DNA of 64,000 nucleotides. Origin: Paenibacillus pinistramenti (GTDB lineage Bacteria > Bacillota > Bacilli > Paenibacillales > Paenibacillaceae). Each line of letters opens with the position of its first letter. Within the stretch, counting starts at the first letter, position 1. Under the pieces are notes generated by a model. The model was not told where the DNA came from. It made no database searches and was given only the letters and a program-made list of their open reading frames with translations. The stretch spans positions 248,001 through 312,000 of the forward strand of contig NZ_VAWG01000001.1 in assembly GCF_005869875.1 (NCBI RefSeq). The letters are read 5' to 3'. Positions 1 to 9,313 of the stretch are shown in pieces. The translations under genes were made by a program, and so were the position numbers.

Positions 1-1636
1 TGCCGCTGGCAAGCGGCATGATGCCGATAAAGATCGGAATGTCCAGATGCGCTGTCGCTTCCTTGATGCGGACAATCAGATCCGGGTCATACACCGGCTG
101 GGTCATAATATAATCCGCGCCGGAAGCAATCTTCTTCTCCAGGCGCTGGACCGCTTTGTCCAAATGCTTGACGTTCGGGTTAAACGCTGCGCCAACAACA
201 AATTTAGCCTTATGCTTCAGGGGCTTGCCGGAAAAAGCGATCCCTTCGTTCAGCTGCTTGATCATCTTGATGATCTGGAACGAAGTCAGGTCGTACACGG
301 AGCTGGCGTCAGGCAGATCGCCAAAGCGCGACGGATCGCCCGTCACCGCCAGCACATGGTTGATGCCGAGGGCATCAAACCCCATCATATGCGACTGGGT
401 TCCGATCAGGTTGCGGTCCCGGCAGGCAATGTGAGCAAGCGTCCGAAGCCCGAAGCGCTCCTGGACGAGATGCCCGAGCGCCATGTTGCTCATCCGGGCA
501 ACAGCAAGGGAATTGTCGGCCATCGTGACGGCGTCCACGCCGGCTTCCTTTAAAGCAGCCGCCCCTTCCATAAATTTGGTAATATCCAAATCCCGGGGCG
601 GATCCAGCTCAACAATCAGCGTGTGGCGCTGTTTAACCAGATCTACAAGCGTCGGAGCCGCAGCCCCGTCCGGCCGGACCTCTGTATGCTCCTCTTCTTT
701 GCCGGCCGGCCTGCCGATAAGGGAAAGGGATTCCCGCGCAAGCTTCGGCTCCGGGGACAGCGGACGGGGCTTGTATCCCGCGAGGGACTTGGCCATCGCA
801 GTAATATGCTCCGGTGTCGTTCCGCAGCAGCCGCCGATCAGACGGACACCTGCATCTGCGAAGTCCCTGGCGCGATCCCCGAAATAAGCAGGCGTCGCAC
901 GGTATACATACTTGCCATCCACAAAGCTCGCCAAACCTGCGTTAGGATAAACGGACATCGGAATTTCAAGCGGAAGCGGCAGCTGGTTCTGAATAACGCT
1001 CATAATGCCCTGCGGGCCGGAGTGGCAGTTGAAGCCGGCCACGTCCACGCCTTCCTGCTTCAGCATGCTGAAAGCGTCGGTTATGGCATAGCCGTCGAGC
1101 GTGCGGCCGACCTGATCGACCGCGAACTGGGAGATGACCGGAACGCCGCTGCGTTCCCGGACGCTTTTTACAGCAATCTCCATTTCCTCCAGATCAAAAA
1201 AAGTCTCCAGCAGAATCCCGTCCACGCCTTCCTCCAGCAGCGCGTCGATCTGCTCTCCAAAATACCGGGTCAGCTCTTTGGTGGATACGCTGATCCGGCG
1301 TCCGCTGCGGATTGAGCCTACTGCCCCGAGCACATACGCGGAAGAGCCTGCCGCTTCTCTGGCGATCCGGACTCCGGCCCGGTTGATTTCGGCGGTTTTG
1401 GCTTCGAGCCCGAATCTTGACAATTTATAGGCATTCGCGGAGAACGTGTTGGTTTCAATCACATCAGCTCCCGCGCGGATGTATTCGCTGTGAATATCAC
1501 GGATTGCATCCGGCGAGATCAAATTTAATTCGTCATAAGATATGCCGACAGGATGACCCAGCTGGGACAGATAAGTCCCCATTGCTCCATCGCCGATCAA
1601 AACATTGGTTAACATCGCCTTGCGAAGATCAGTCAT
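1..1636 (-). CDS. Bifunctional homocysteine S-methyltransferase / 5,10-methylenetetrahydrofolate reductase, truncated by the window edge
   Basis: The gene enters from the left edge, so only the first ~545 codons are visible. The N-terminal ~300 residues form a homocysteine S-methyltransferase barrel: an early GDGAMGT motif, a Cys in GFNCHSG and a paired Cys in GGCCGTTPEH supply the three zinc-binding thiols expected for homocysteine activation. A linker then leads into a methylenetetrahydrofolate reductase domain, recognisable from ADNSLAVARMSN, GDPSRFGD and the DYIMTQPVYD motif. The arrangement matches B. subtilis YitJ, which feeds one-carbon units into methionine synthesis in the cytoplasm. 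ATG at 1636 follows a good GGGAG ribosome site. Only ~85 bases separate the start from the preceding dapF terminator, too little for a full S-box (SAM) leader, which often precedes such genes in Bacillales. Confidence 0.93.
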   Translation of the reverse strand, partial: MTDLRKAMLTNVLIGDGAMGTYLSQLGHPVGISYDELNLISPDAIRDIHSEYIRAGADVIETNTFSANAYKLSRFGLEAKTAEINRAGVRIAREAAGSSAYVLGAVGSIRSGRRISVSTKELTRYFGEQIDALLEEGVDGILLETFFDLEEMEIAVKSVRERSGVPVISQFAVDQVGRTLDGYAITDAFSMLKQEGVDVAGFNCHSGPQGIMSVIQNQLPLPLEIPMSVYPNAGLASFVDGKYVYRATPAYFGDRARDFADAGVRLIGGCCGTTPEHITAMAKSLAGYKPRPLSPEPKLARESLSLIGRPAGKEEEHTEVRPDGAAAPTLVDLVKQRHTLIVELDPPRDLDITKFMEGAAALKEAGVDAVTMADNSLAVARMSNMALGHLVQERFGLRTLAHIACRDRNLIGTQSHMMGFDALGINHVLAVTGDPSRFGDLPDASSVYDLTSFQIIKMIKQLNEGIAFSGKPLKHKAKFVVGAAFNPNVKHLDKAVQRLEKKIASGADYIMTQPVYDPDLIVRIKEATAHLDIPIFIGIMPLASG

Positions 1637-1721
1637 AAGCTCTCCCTCTTTCTTCCGGGCTCAAATTTTATTTAATGTAACATAAATTCGATTGAAAAAT
1701 AAGACTTAAAGTAAAGAAAGA

Positions 1722-1755
1722 CGGCCGTGCAGGGACACCTTCCCTGACACGGCCG
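1722..1755 (-). terminator. Rho-independent terminator of dapF
   Basis: A GC-rich inverted repeat (cggccgtg / cacggccg, extended by aggga / tccct) is followed on the minus strand by a T-rich run. It lies ~55 bases after the dapF stop and separates dapF from the methyltransferase gene. Confidence 0.85.
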
Positions 1756-1811
1756 CTTTTGATTTGTTCAACCCGGTTCTACTCCACCTCAACCGGCTGT
1801 CCAGCCTCTCC

Positions 1812-2678
1812 TCACAGCTCCAGAACGCCGCGGTACACCGTTTCAGCCGGGCCGGTCATGTAGACGTGATTGTCTTCGGCGCTCCATTCAATGAACAGAT
1901 CGCCTCCGGCAAGGCCAACCCAGGCGCTCCGCCCCGTAAGTCCGTTCAGCACGGACGAGACCAGCGTCGCGCATGCGCCGGTGCCGCAGGCCAAGGTTGG
2001 ACCTGCCCCGCGCTCCCAGACGCGCATTTCAATGCGCTCCGGGCCGGATACCGTCGCAAATTCCACATTAGTTTTGCGCGGAAACAGCGGATGCGACTCC
2101 AGCTTCGGCCCCCAGGTCCGAAAATCGTAGGATGGGGCGTCCTCCACATAGATCACCGCATGCGGATTTCCCATGGAAACGCCGGTAAACCGGAAGGTCT
2201 CGCCATCCACTTCGATCGGACGATCAATGATTTCGGCTCCTTCCAGCGCAGTCGGAATTAACCGCCCTTCAAGGATCGGAGCTCCCATGTCTACTCTTAC
2301 CGTTTTGACTTTGCCGCCCTCCACGCCAAGGTTCACCGGCTGGACGCCTGCACCAAGCGTTTCAATTGTAATCTCCGTACGGTCCGTATGACCGTGATCA
2401 TAAACGTATTTGGCTGCGCAGCGGATCGCATTGCCGCACTGCTCCGCCTCGGTGCCGTCCGAATTGATAATCACCATGCGGAAATCGGCACGCTCCGATG
2501 GAAGTATAAACACCAGGCCATCGGCGCCGGCGCCGAAGTGCCTGTCGCAGTATTTGACCGCGAGCCCGGACACCTGGTCCGGGAGCTGCTTCAACCCGTA
2601 AAAGACGAGGAAGTCGTTGCCCAGTCCGTGCATTTTTGTGAATTCCAGTTTATTGGACTCCAGTTCCGTAAATTCCAC
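1812..2678 (-). CDS. dapF: Diaminopimelate epimerase
   Basis: DapF interconverts LL- and meso-diaminopimelate, the last step before lysine and the source of the peptidoglycan cross-linking residue. Both catalytic cysteines are visible, in EQCGNAIRC and in ACGTGACATL, along with the N-terminal KMHGLGNDF signature. I chose GTG at 2678 (288 residues) over the upstream ATG at 2699. A promoter (TTGCAA, 16 bp, TACAAT) predicts transcription starting near 2707, leaving no room for a ribosome site before 2699, whereas GGGGAG lies 8 bases before the GTG. The protein still carries about ten residues more than usual ahead of the conserved start. Cytoplasmic, independently terminated. Confidence 0.95.
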   Translation of the reverse strand: MEFTELESNKLEFTKMHGLGNDFLVFYGLKQLPDQVSGLAVKYCDRHFGAGADGLVFILPSERADFRMVIINSDGTEAEQCGNAIRCAAKYVYDHGHTDRTEITIETLGAGVQPVNLGVEGGKVKTVRVDMGAPILEGRLIPTALEGAEIIDRPIEVDGETFRFTGVSMGNPHAVIYVEDAPSYDFRTWGPKLESHPLFPRKTNVEFATVSGPERIEMRVWERGAGPTLACGTGACATLVSSVLNGLTGRSAWVGLAGGDLFIEWSAEDNHVYMTGPAETVYRGVLEL

Positions 2679-2713
2679 CCGTTCCACTCCCCAAAGCATG
2701 TACTGTTATCCTC

Positions 2714-2741
2714 ATTGTAACGAATAGTGTATGCTTTGCAA
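2714..2741 (-). promoter_or_regulatory. SigA-type promoter of dapF
   Basis: On the minus strand TTGCAA (2741-2736) and TACAAT (2719-2714) are 16 bp apart. The inferred start site near 2707 decides the dapF initiation codon. Confidence 0.6.
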
Positions 2742-2760
2742 GCCCGGATGGCTATTCACT

Positions 2761-5562
2761 TTATGCACGAATATTTGTACTATTCACTGCTGCGGGACGG
2801 CCGTTTGGCCCTGCCGGACGGCGGCGCTTGCCGGACCAGACGCTGCCGGCGCCCATCAGGAAGGTTGGAATGCCTGCGGCGACAAAGGAAATCGCCCATT
2901 CGCGGAAGCCGAGCGGCACCGTTTTGAAGATCGGCTGCAAAGGCTCAATGTACATGACCGCAAGCGTCATAGCCACCGAGGACAATACGGCAAGAACAAG
3001 GAATTTGTTCTGCAGAATGTTGCGGTGGAAGATGGAACGGGAACTGCGGCAGTCAAAGACGTGGATCAGCTGGGCCATGACCAGGGTCACGAAAGCGACT
3101 GACTGAGCCTTCATCAGCTGCCCCGGATTGTCCGGCGAAATCTCCAGCGTCAGCCAGAAGGCGCCCAAGGTGCAGATGCCGATCAGCAGCCCGCGGCTGA
3201 GAATCTTCCAGCCGAGCCGGCGGGCGAAAATATTTTCCCTGGCACCGCGCGGTTTGTGCTCCATCAGATCCTTCTCAGGCTGGTCAACGCCGAGCGCCAT
3301 CGCCGGAAGACCGTCTGTCACCAGGTTGACCCACAGAATCTGGATCGGCAGGAGGGGCAGCGGCAGCCCGGCCATCATGGCGAAGAACATCGTCAGAATC
3401 TCACCGACATTTGAGGCCAGCAGATAGCGGATAAATTTGCGGATATTTTCATAAATGTTGCGGCCTTCCTCAATCGCCGACACGATGGTCGAGAAGTTGT
3501 CATCGCTCAGGATCAGCGAGGAGGCTTCTTTGGATACGTCCGTGCCGGTGATGCCCATGGCAATACCGATGTCCGCCGCCTTGATGGCCGGCGCATCGTT
3601 AACGCCGTCGCCGGTCATGGCGACAACATGTCCCTTGCGCTGCAAGGACTTGACAATCCGCAGCTTGTGCTCGGGGGATACGCGCGAATATACATAAACA
3701 TCATCACTCACCTGATCAAGCTCGTCGTCGCTCAGGCCGGACAGCTGCTGCCCGCTCATCACTCTGCCGCCGCGCGGGATGATGCCCAGCTCATGGGCAA
3801 TGGCTTCAGCCGTCAGGCCGTGGTCGCCGGTAATCATGACCGTCTTGATACCCGCCTTCCGGCACGTGCCGATCGCTTCGCGCGCTTCCCGCCGCGGCGG
3901 ATCGATCATGCCGGTCAAACCAACGAAGACCAGCTGGGCTTCCGCAGCTTCCTCGTCCTTGGCACTGTCATTCGAGCGAAGCTCGCGGTAGGCCAGACCC
4001 AGCACGCGCAGCGCGCCGCGGGCCATCTGTTCATTGGCCGCTGCTACCTTCTGGCGGAGCGTACCGGTCAAAGGAACGGCTTTGCCATCCCAGACGATGG
4101 AAGAGCAGCGGTCGAGCAGCATGTCCGGAGCGCCTTTGACGAACAAGAGACGCGCGCCTTGATGCGAGACGACGACAGACATCCGCTTCCGTTTGGCATC
4201 AAACGGAAATTCTTTTTCCTTCGAGTAGACAGAAGCCAGCGCAGCCGGGGAATGGCCCATTTTGGAAGCCAGGGCCACCAAAGCGCCTTCCGTAGGATCA
4301 CCCTTCAGCACCCATCTGGGTTCACGTTCTTCGCCTGCAGAACGTTTCCTGCCATGCTCCTCTTCTTCACTGACTTCGAGAATTTCCGCATTGCTGCACA
4401 AAGCGCTGATCTGCAGCAGCCGGCTGAGTCCCTGCTCCTTCCGGAGATCCACCGGACGGCTGTTGTCCCAAATATCGCCATGCGGAGCGTAGCCTTCACC
4501 GGTCACTTTAAACTCCCGGCCTTCCGCCCAGACTTTAGTGACCGTCATCTTGTTCTGGGTCAGCGTTCCCGTCTTGTCCGAGCAGATGACGGATGCGCAG
4601 CCCAAGGTCTCTACCGAAGGCAGCTTGCGCACGATCGCTTTCCGTTTGATCATCCGCTGCACGCCAAGCGCCAGCGCAATCGTAACAATCGCAGGCAGTC
4701 CTTCCGGAATGGCTGCAACCGCCAGGCTGACCCCGGCAAAGAACATATTCCCGGCCGGCTGTCCATGCAGGATACCCGCCAGTACAACGACAATTGTCAG
4801 AACCAGGGCAACAACGATCAGGATTTTGCCAAGCTGCTCAAGCCGGCGCTGCAGCGGGGTCTCCTGAGCCTCCGTATTTTGAATCAGATCGGCAATCTTC
4901 CCCATCTCCGTGTCCATGCCGGTGCGGATGACGATGCCCCTGCCGCTTCCGCGGGTCACCATGGTGCCCATGAAGCCGATATTTTTCTGGTCGCCCAGCG
5001 GAACGTCATCCTCAGGTATGGCCTGCGCAAATTTGGCTACCGGGTGGGACTCGCCTGTTAAAGCAGATTCCTCAACATCGCAGCCTGTGGTTGCGAGCCA
5101 GCGGATATCCGCCGGGATGCGGTCTCCGCTTTCCAGCATGACAATGTCCCCCGGGACAATTTCCCTGGCCGGAAGGATGACCTCTTTCCCGCCGCGCAGC
5201 ACTTTGGCATGGGGAGCCGAGAGCTGCTTCAGCGCCCGCAGCGAGCGTTCTGCCCGAAACTCCTGAATAAAGCCCAAAAATCCATTCAGCACAATGATCG
5301 CTACAATGGTAATGGCATCCAGATATTCGCCAAGCAGGCCCGAAATGAGCGTAGCCCCCATCAGCACAAGCATCATGAAGTCCTTGAACTGGTTTAAGAA
5401 TAAAATAACCGGCGAAACCTTCTTGGCTTCCGCAAGCTCATTCCAGCCGGCCGTCTCCCGCCACTTGTCCGCCTCCTCGGGCGACAGCCCCTGATCCCGC
5501 TTGACCTGAAACCATTCCAGCAGCTCTTTTGGTTCAAGGCGGTGCCAACGATTTTGTTCCAT
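2761..5562 (-). CDS. Calcium-translocating P-type ATPase (SERCA-like)
   Basis: A 933-residue membrane pump. In order it shows the actuator motif LTGESHPV, the M4 ion-site motif IPEGLP, the phosphorylation motif [11 protein letters not shown], the nucleotide-binding KGAPD, the hinge motif [11 protein letters not shown], and the M6 motif NLVTDGLP, whose Asn, Thr and Asp belong to SERCA-type Ca2+ sites. These residues support Ca2+ export rather than heavy-metal or K+ transport. It is next to rqcH, as yloB is next to yloA in B. subtilis. The N domain carries an acidic insert rich in Glu (EVSEEEEHG) and there is a basic C-terminal tail, which together account for most of the length beyond ~890 residues. 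ATG at 5562 is preceded by GGGAGGG; an upstream in-frame extension of 43 codons has no good ribosome site and overlaps the rqcH leader. Confidence 0.93.
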   Translation of the reverse strand: MEQNRWHRLEPKELLEWFQVKRDQGLSPEEADKWRETAGWNELAEAKKVSPVILFLNQFKDFMMLVLMGATLISGLLGEYLDAITIVAIIVLNGFLGFIQEFRAERSLRALKQLSAPHAKVLRGGKEVILPAREIVPGDIVMLESGDRIPADIRWLATTGCDVEESALTGESHPVAKFAQAIPEDDVPLGDQKNIGFMGTMVTRGSGRGIVIRTGMDTEMGKIADLIQNTEAQETPLQRRLEQLGKILIVVALVLTIVVVLAGILHGQPAGNMFFAGVSLAVAAIPEGLPAIVTIALALGVQRMIKRKAIVRKLPSVETLGCASVICSDKTGTLTQNKMTVTKVWAEGREFKVTGEGYAPHGDIWDNSRPVDLRKEQGLSRLLQISALCSNAEILEVSEEEEHGRKRSAGEEREPRWVLKGDPTEGALVALASKMGHSPAALASVYSKEKEFPFDAKRKRMSVVVSHQGARLLFVKGAPDMLLDRCSSIVWDGKAVPLTGTLRQKVAAANEQMARGALRVLGLAYRELRSNDSAKDEEAAEAQLVFVGLTGMIDPPRREAREAIGTCRKAGIKTVMITGDHGLTAEAIAHELGIIPRGGRVMSGQQLSGLSDDELDQVSDDVYVYSRVSPEHKLRIVKSLQRKGHVVAMTGDGVNDAPAIKAADIGIAMGITGTDVSKEASSLILSDDNFSTIVSAIEEGRNIYENIRKFIRYLLASNVGEILTMFFAMMAGLPLPLLPIQILWVNLVTDGLPAMALGVDQPEKDLMEHKPRGARENIFARRLGWKILSRGLLIGICTLGAFWLTLEISPDNPGQLMKAQSVAFVTLVMAQLIHVFDCRSSRSIFHRNILQNKFLVLAVLSSVAMTLAVMYIEPLQPIFKTVPLGFREWAISFVAAGIPTFLMGAGSVWSGKRRRPAGPNGRPAAVNSTNIRA

Positions 5563-5736
5563 GCTCCTTCTTCCCTCCCGTAATTTCTGCGTTCTTGACC
5601 GCGTGAAGGCTTTTCCACCTAGGGTAAATGTATTCGGGCTAGTCCGGAAATAGCACAGGCACTTAAGTTTTTGCTCCAAGTATGGCATCATAAGGAAGGA
5701 ACCTCTACTACGGACACATTAGGAGAATTACTTATT

Positions 5737-7494
5737 ATGGCACTCGACGGTATTGTAACCCGCGCCATCGTGCATGAGCTTCAGGCCTGCATCGGCGCAC
5801 GGATTAATAAAATTCATCAACCCTCTGATCATGATATTATTATGAATTTAAGAACCCGCGGCGGAAACCAGCGGCTCCTGCTGTCGGCCAACCCGACCTA
5901 TCCGCGGGTGCATTTTACCGAGGCTTCATTCCTGAATCCCCAGGAAGCGCCGATGTTCTGCATGCTGCTGCGCAAACACTGCGAAGGCGGCATTATTGAA
6001 CAGGTGAGCCAGGTCGGGATGGAGCGGATCATTCACATCGACCTCAAACAGAGAGACGAACTGGGCGACACGTCGCAGAAGCGGATTGTCATTGAACTGA
6101 TGGGGCGGCACAGCAACATCATTCTGCTTGATCCGGCCGCCGGCACCCAGCTGGACGGCATTCATCACGTCACCCCTGCGATCAGCGGCTACCGGGTTGT
6201 CATGCCCGGCTTCGCCTACACCGAGCCGCCTCGGCAGAACAAGGACAACCCGCTTGATGCGGATAAAGCGGCGTTTATGCAGCATCTGGGCAACGCGGAA
6301 GAGCCTGCGGCGCCAGGCTGGATCGTGGAAGCGTACAGCGGATTCAGCCCGCTGATTGCCCAGGAAGTGCTGAGCAGAGCGGCCCGGGCACGTCAGGCTG
6401 CGGCACAAGCTCAAGCGGATTTCGGGGAGAGCTTATGGGAAGCTTTTTCAACAATAATGGAGCAGGTCCGAAACGGCAGCTTCACACCGGTGACCGGGGA
6501 TAACGCCAAAGGAAAAAGCATCTTCTCGGCGGTTGATCTGACGCTGATCCAGCCCGAGACGAAGAAGGTCTTTCCATCAATCAGCCTGTGCATGGAGGAC
6601 TATTTCGGCGATAAAGCCGAGCGGGATACGGTGAAGCAGAAGGTCAGCGACCTGCTGCGGTTCCTGCAGAACGAGCGGAGCAAGAATATCAAGAAGCTGT
6701 CCAACCTGAAGAAGGATCAGGAGGAAGCCGATGATGCGGATAAGTATAGAATCTGGGGCGAGCTGCTGCTCCCGTCGCTCCATTTGCTCACTAAAGGCCA
6801 GACGGAAGTGGAGCTCGTCAACTATTACGACGAAGAGCAGGGAATGATCAGCATTCCGCTCGATCCGCTCCTGACGCCTTCCGAAAATGCCCAGCGCTAT
6901 TTCAAGAAATACAACAAATTCAAGAACAGCCTGGCCGTTATCGAAGAGCAGCTCCAGAAGACCCATGAGGAGATTGCCTATCTTGATGAGCTGCTGCAGC
7001 AGCTTTCATTCGCCAGCATGAACGATATCGAGGAAATCCGGGAGGAGCTGACCGCGCAGGGATATCTTCGTGACAGAGGCAGAAAGAACGCCAAGAAGAA
7101 AAAGAAAGACAACCGCCCGACGCTGCACGCCTACACCTCATCGGAAGGCATTGAGCTGGTTGTCGGCAAGAACAACCTGCAGAACGAGTACATCACCAAC
7201 CGGCTCGGCACTCCGAATGACACCTGGCTGCACACAAAGGACATTCCAGGCTCTCACGTGCTGATCCGCGCGCATTCCTTCTCGGACAAAACGCTGGAAG
7301 AAGCCGCCCAGCTCGCCGCCTATTTCAGCCAAGCCAAGGAATCCAGCAGCGTTCCGGTAGACTGCACGCTGATCCGTCATGTGCGCAAGCCAAGCGGCGC
7401 CAAGCCCGGCTTTGTGATTTACGATCATCAGCGCACCTTGTTTGTCACCCCTGATGAGCAGCTTGTCAAAGCCTTGCCTAATACGATCAAGTAA
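5737..7494 (+). CDS. rqcH: Ribosome quality control protein RqcH (NFACT family, formerly fibronectin-binding protein A)
   Basis: A 585-residue NFACT protein. The family binds obstructed 50S subunits and recruits tRNA-Ala to add C-terminal alanine tails that mark stalled nascent chains for degradation. Visible are the NFACT-N domain (LLLSANPTYPRVHFT, PMFCMLLRKH, MGRHSNIIL), a central Lys/Glu-rich coiled coil around residues 285-430, a basic linker with KKKKK, and the C-terminal NFACT-R domain (TWLHTKDIPGSHVLIR, RHVRKPSGAKPGFV). At the position I align with the Asp-Arg pair of B. subtilis RqcH, this protein has Glu96-Arg97 (GMERII). ATG at 5737 has AGGAG 10 bases upstream. It is divergent from the Ca2+ ATPase gene. 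Confidence 0.92.
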   Translation: MALDGIVTRAIVHELQACIGARINKIHQPSDHDIIMNLRTRGGNQRLLLSANPTYPRVHFTEASFLNPQEAPMFCMLLRKHCEGGIIEQVSQVGMERIIHIDLKQRDELGDTSQKRIVIELMGRHSNIILLDPAAGTQLDGIHHVTPAISGYRVVMPGFAYTEPPRQNKDNPLDADKAAFMQHLGNAEEPAAPGWIVEAYSGFSPLIAQEVLSRAARARQAAAQAQADFGESLWEAFSTIMEQVRNGSFTPVTGDNAKGKSIFSAVDLTLIQPETKKVFPSISLCMEDYFGDKAERDTVKQKVSDLLRFLQNERSKNIKKLSNLKKDQEEADDADKYRIWGELLLPSLHLLTKGQTEVELVNYYDEEQGMISIPLDPLLTPSENAQRYFKKYNKFKNSLAVIEEQLQKTHEEIAYLDELLQQLSFASMNDIEEIREELTAQGYLRDRGRKNAKKKKKDNRPTLHAYTSSEGIELVVGKNNLQNEYITNRLGTPNDTWLHTKDIPGSHVLIRAHSFSDKTLEEAAQLAAYFSQAKESSSVPVDCTLIRHVRKPSGAKPGFVIYDHQRTLFVTPDEQLVKALPNTIK

Positions 7495-7513
7495 ACTTTT
7501 CTGCAAAAAGCAT

Positions 7514-7550
7514 AAGCCGCCGCGGCCGGATTCCCCGGTCAGCGGCGGCT
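7514..7550. terminator. Terminator between rqcH and the LOV-EAL gene
   Basis: Inverted repeat agccgccg / cggcggct, followed on the plus strand by ttattgtt. It lies between two convergent genes and may serve both. Confidence 0.75.
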
Positions 7551-7577
7551 TTATTGTTCAGTGGGGATAAAGCGCGG

Positions 7578-9311
7578 TCAAATCAGCGCCTGGCCCATGC
7601 TTTTTCTAAATAATTGCTCCATCGCCTCACGGTTCAGCGGACGGCTGTAGTAATAGCCCTGAATGAGGTCACAGCCGCTGGCAGCCAGGAACTCCAGCTG
7701 AGACTTGGACTCGACTCCTTCCGCCAGGACGGTCAGCCCAAACGATTTGCCGAGCTGGATGATGGAGACCAGGAGCGCACTGTCCTGCTTGGACATCGGC
7801 GTATCCTGAACAAAGGACTTATCAATTTTGAGGATGTCTATTGGAAGAGTTTTTAAATAATGAATGGAAGAGTACCCTGTGCCGAAATCGTCGATCGAAA
7901 TCTTGATGCCCCTGCTTCTGAGCCGCTCCAGCTTCTCCTTAATCACCACAGGGTCGTTCAGCATGGTCTCTGTCACTTCAAGCTCCAGATATTTCGGCTC
8001 CAGGCCTGAAGAAACAAGCGCATGCTCTACCATATCTATGAAATGAGGGTGTTTAAACTGCGCTGCCGAAACATTGACCGACACCGGGATCTTCGGATAG
8101 CCTTCCTCCTGCCAAGCTTTGGCAAGCCGGCAGCTTTCGCTCAGAATCCATTCTCCCAGCCGGATAATAAATCCGTTCTCTTCGGCAATAGGAATAAAAT
8201 CCATCGGCGGCACCAGCCCCTGCTCCGGATCGTTCCAGCGCAGCAGCACCTCAGCCCCTGCCAGAGGCATCTCGGGAGAACCCCCGCACTTCGGCTGAAA
8301 ATATAATTCAAACTCTTCGTTCTCAAGCGCCTTCGGCAGCTTCTTCTCCATTTCGATCCGTTTATTGATCTGATCCAGCAGCGAAAAATGAAACCAGTAA
8401 GGCTCCCCTATGTTTTCCTGTTTGCACTTCTTCAAGGCAAGGTCTGCATGATTCAGCAGCTGGAAGCCTTCATTGCCGTGATCCGGATACATACTGATTC
8501 CGATGCTGTAGCTTAGACGAATCTCTTCGTTCTTGTAGTAATGAGGTTTATGAAGGGCATCGGCCAGCATCCGGGCAAGCATATGTATATGATAACGTGA
8601 GCATTTCTCCGGTTTGAGCAGCACAATAAAATCATCCGCAAAGCTCCGGCATAAAATGCCGTCCTTCCCTGCTGCCTGCTTCATCCGCTCGGCAGCTTCC
8701 AGCAGCAGGCTGTCGCCGACCTTATCGCCGTAGCTCTCATTGATGTAGCGGAAACGGTCAATATTCAGCCGGATTACCGCACACGGGATATCTTCCTGAA
8801 GCTGCTTCTCCAGCTCCGTTTTGAAATGGCTCATATTGAGAAGACCCGTAAGGGAATCGAAGAAAGCCAGCTGCCGGATTCGTCTGGAGGAATTCTCTTT
8901 CTCTTCCACCTCTTTAGTAATATCGAACTGCAGCCCGATAAAATACAACAGCTCGCCGGACTCCCCGAACACCGGGCTGATCGTAAGCTGGTTCCAGAAG
9001 GGAGTGCCATCCTTACGGTAATTCTTTAGAGTGACCGTTTCTGCACGGCGTTCTGTCTGTGCAAGCTTGATTTTCTTCAAATCTTCAGCACTCGTATCAG
9101 GACCCTGCAGGCAGCGGCAGTTGCGCATCAATACGTCTTCCGCCTCATACCCGGTCATTTCTTTAAAGCCCTGGTTGACGTAGATTACCGGATTATCCGG
9201 TAAATTGGGATTGGTAATGATCAAGCCTACGCCCATTCTTTCCATAGCCCGTATAAGCTCCGGCGCGGTGATGATAAACTCCGGTTGATCAAAACGCAAG
9301 CTTTCCTCCAA
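7578..9311 (-). CDS. LOV-GGDEF-EAL protein: probable blue-light-regulated c-di-GMP phosphodiesterase
   Basis: A soluble 577-residue protein. Residues ~15-135 are a LOV-type PAS domain very like B. subtilis YtvA: the flavin-adduct motif reads RNCRCLQG (Cys65), and the FMN-contacting Asn97, Asn107 and Gln128 are present. Residues ~145-300 form a GGDEF domain whose signature has decayed to FADDF, so cyclase activity is unlikely. Residues ~325-565 are an EAL domain with the catalytic set intact (EVLLRW Glu354, NVSAAQF Asn413, IDDFGTGYSS Asp474-Asp475, Lys496, AEGVE Glu531). Inference: light-controlled c-di-GMP hydrolysis. Translation starts at TTG 9311; its ribosome site AAGGAGGTG lies inside the last codons of the upstream PHP gene, so the two are coupled. 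A redox or other flavin role for the LOV domain is possible. Confidence 0.9.
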   Translation of the reverse strand: MEESLRFDQPEFIITAPELIRAMERMGVGLIITNPNLPDNPVIYVNQGFKEMTGYEAEDVLMRNCRCLQGPDTSAEDLKKIKLAQTERRAETVTLKNYRKDGTPFWNQLTISPVFGESGELLYFIGLQFDITKEVEEKENSSRRIRQLAFFDSLTGLLNMSHFKTELEKQLQEDIPCAVIRLNIDRFRYINESYGDKVGDSLLLEAAERMKQAAGKDGILCRSFADDFIVLLKPEKCSRYHIHMLARMLADALHKPHYYKNEEIRLSYSIGISMYPDHGNEGFQLLNHADLALKKCKQENIGEPYWFHFSLLDQINKRIEMEKKLPKALENEEFELYFQPKCGGSPEMPLAGAEVLLRWNDPEQGLVPPMDFIPIAEENGFIIRLGEWILSESCRLAKAWQEEGYPKIPVSVNVSAAQFKHPHFIDMVEHALVSSGLEPKYLELEVTETMLNDPVVIKEKLERLRSRGIKISIDDFGTGYSSIHYLKTLPIDILKIDKSFVQDTPMSKQDSALLVSIIQLGKSFGLTVLAEGVESKSQLEFLAASGCDLIQGYYYSRPLNREAMEQLFRKSMGQALI

Positions 9312-9313
9312 AT

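Noticed and set aside
3628-5061. A 477-codon plus-strand frame opposite the Ca2+ ATPase
   Set aside because: It is antisense to a gene with all P-type ATPase motifs, and its own sequence is of shadow type (many Arg, His and Gln).
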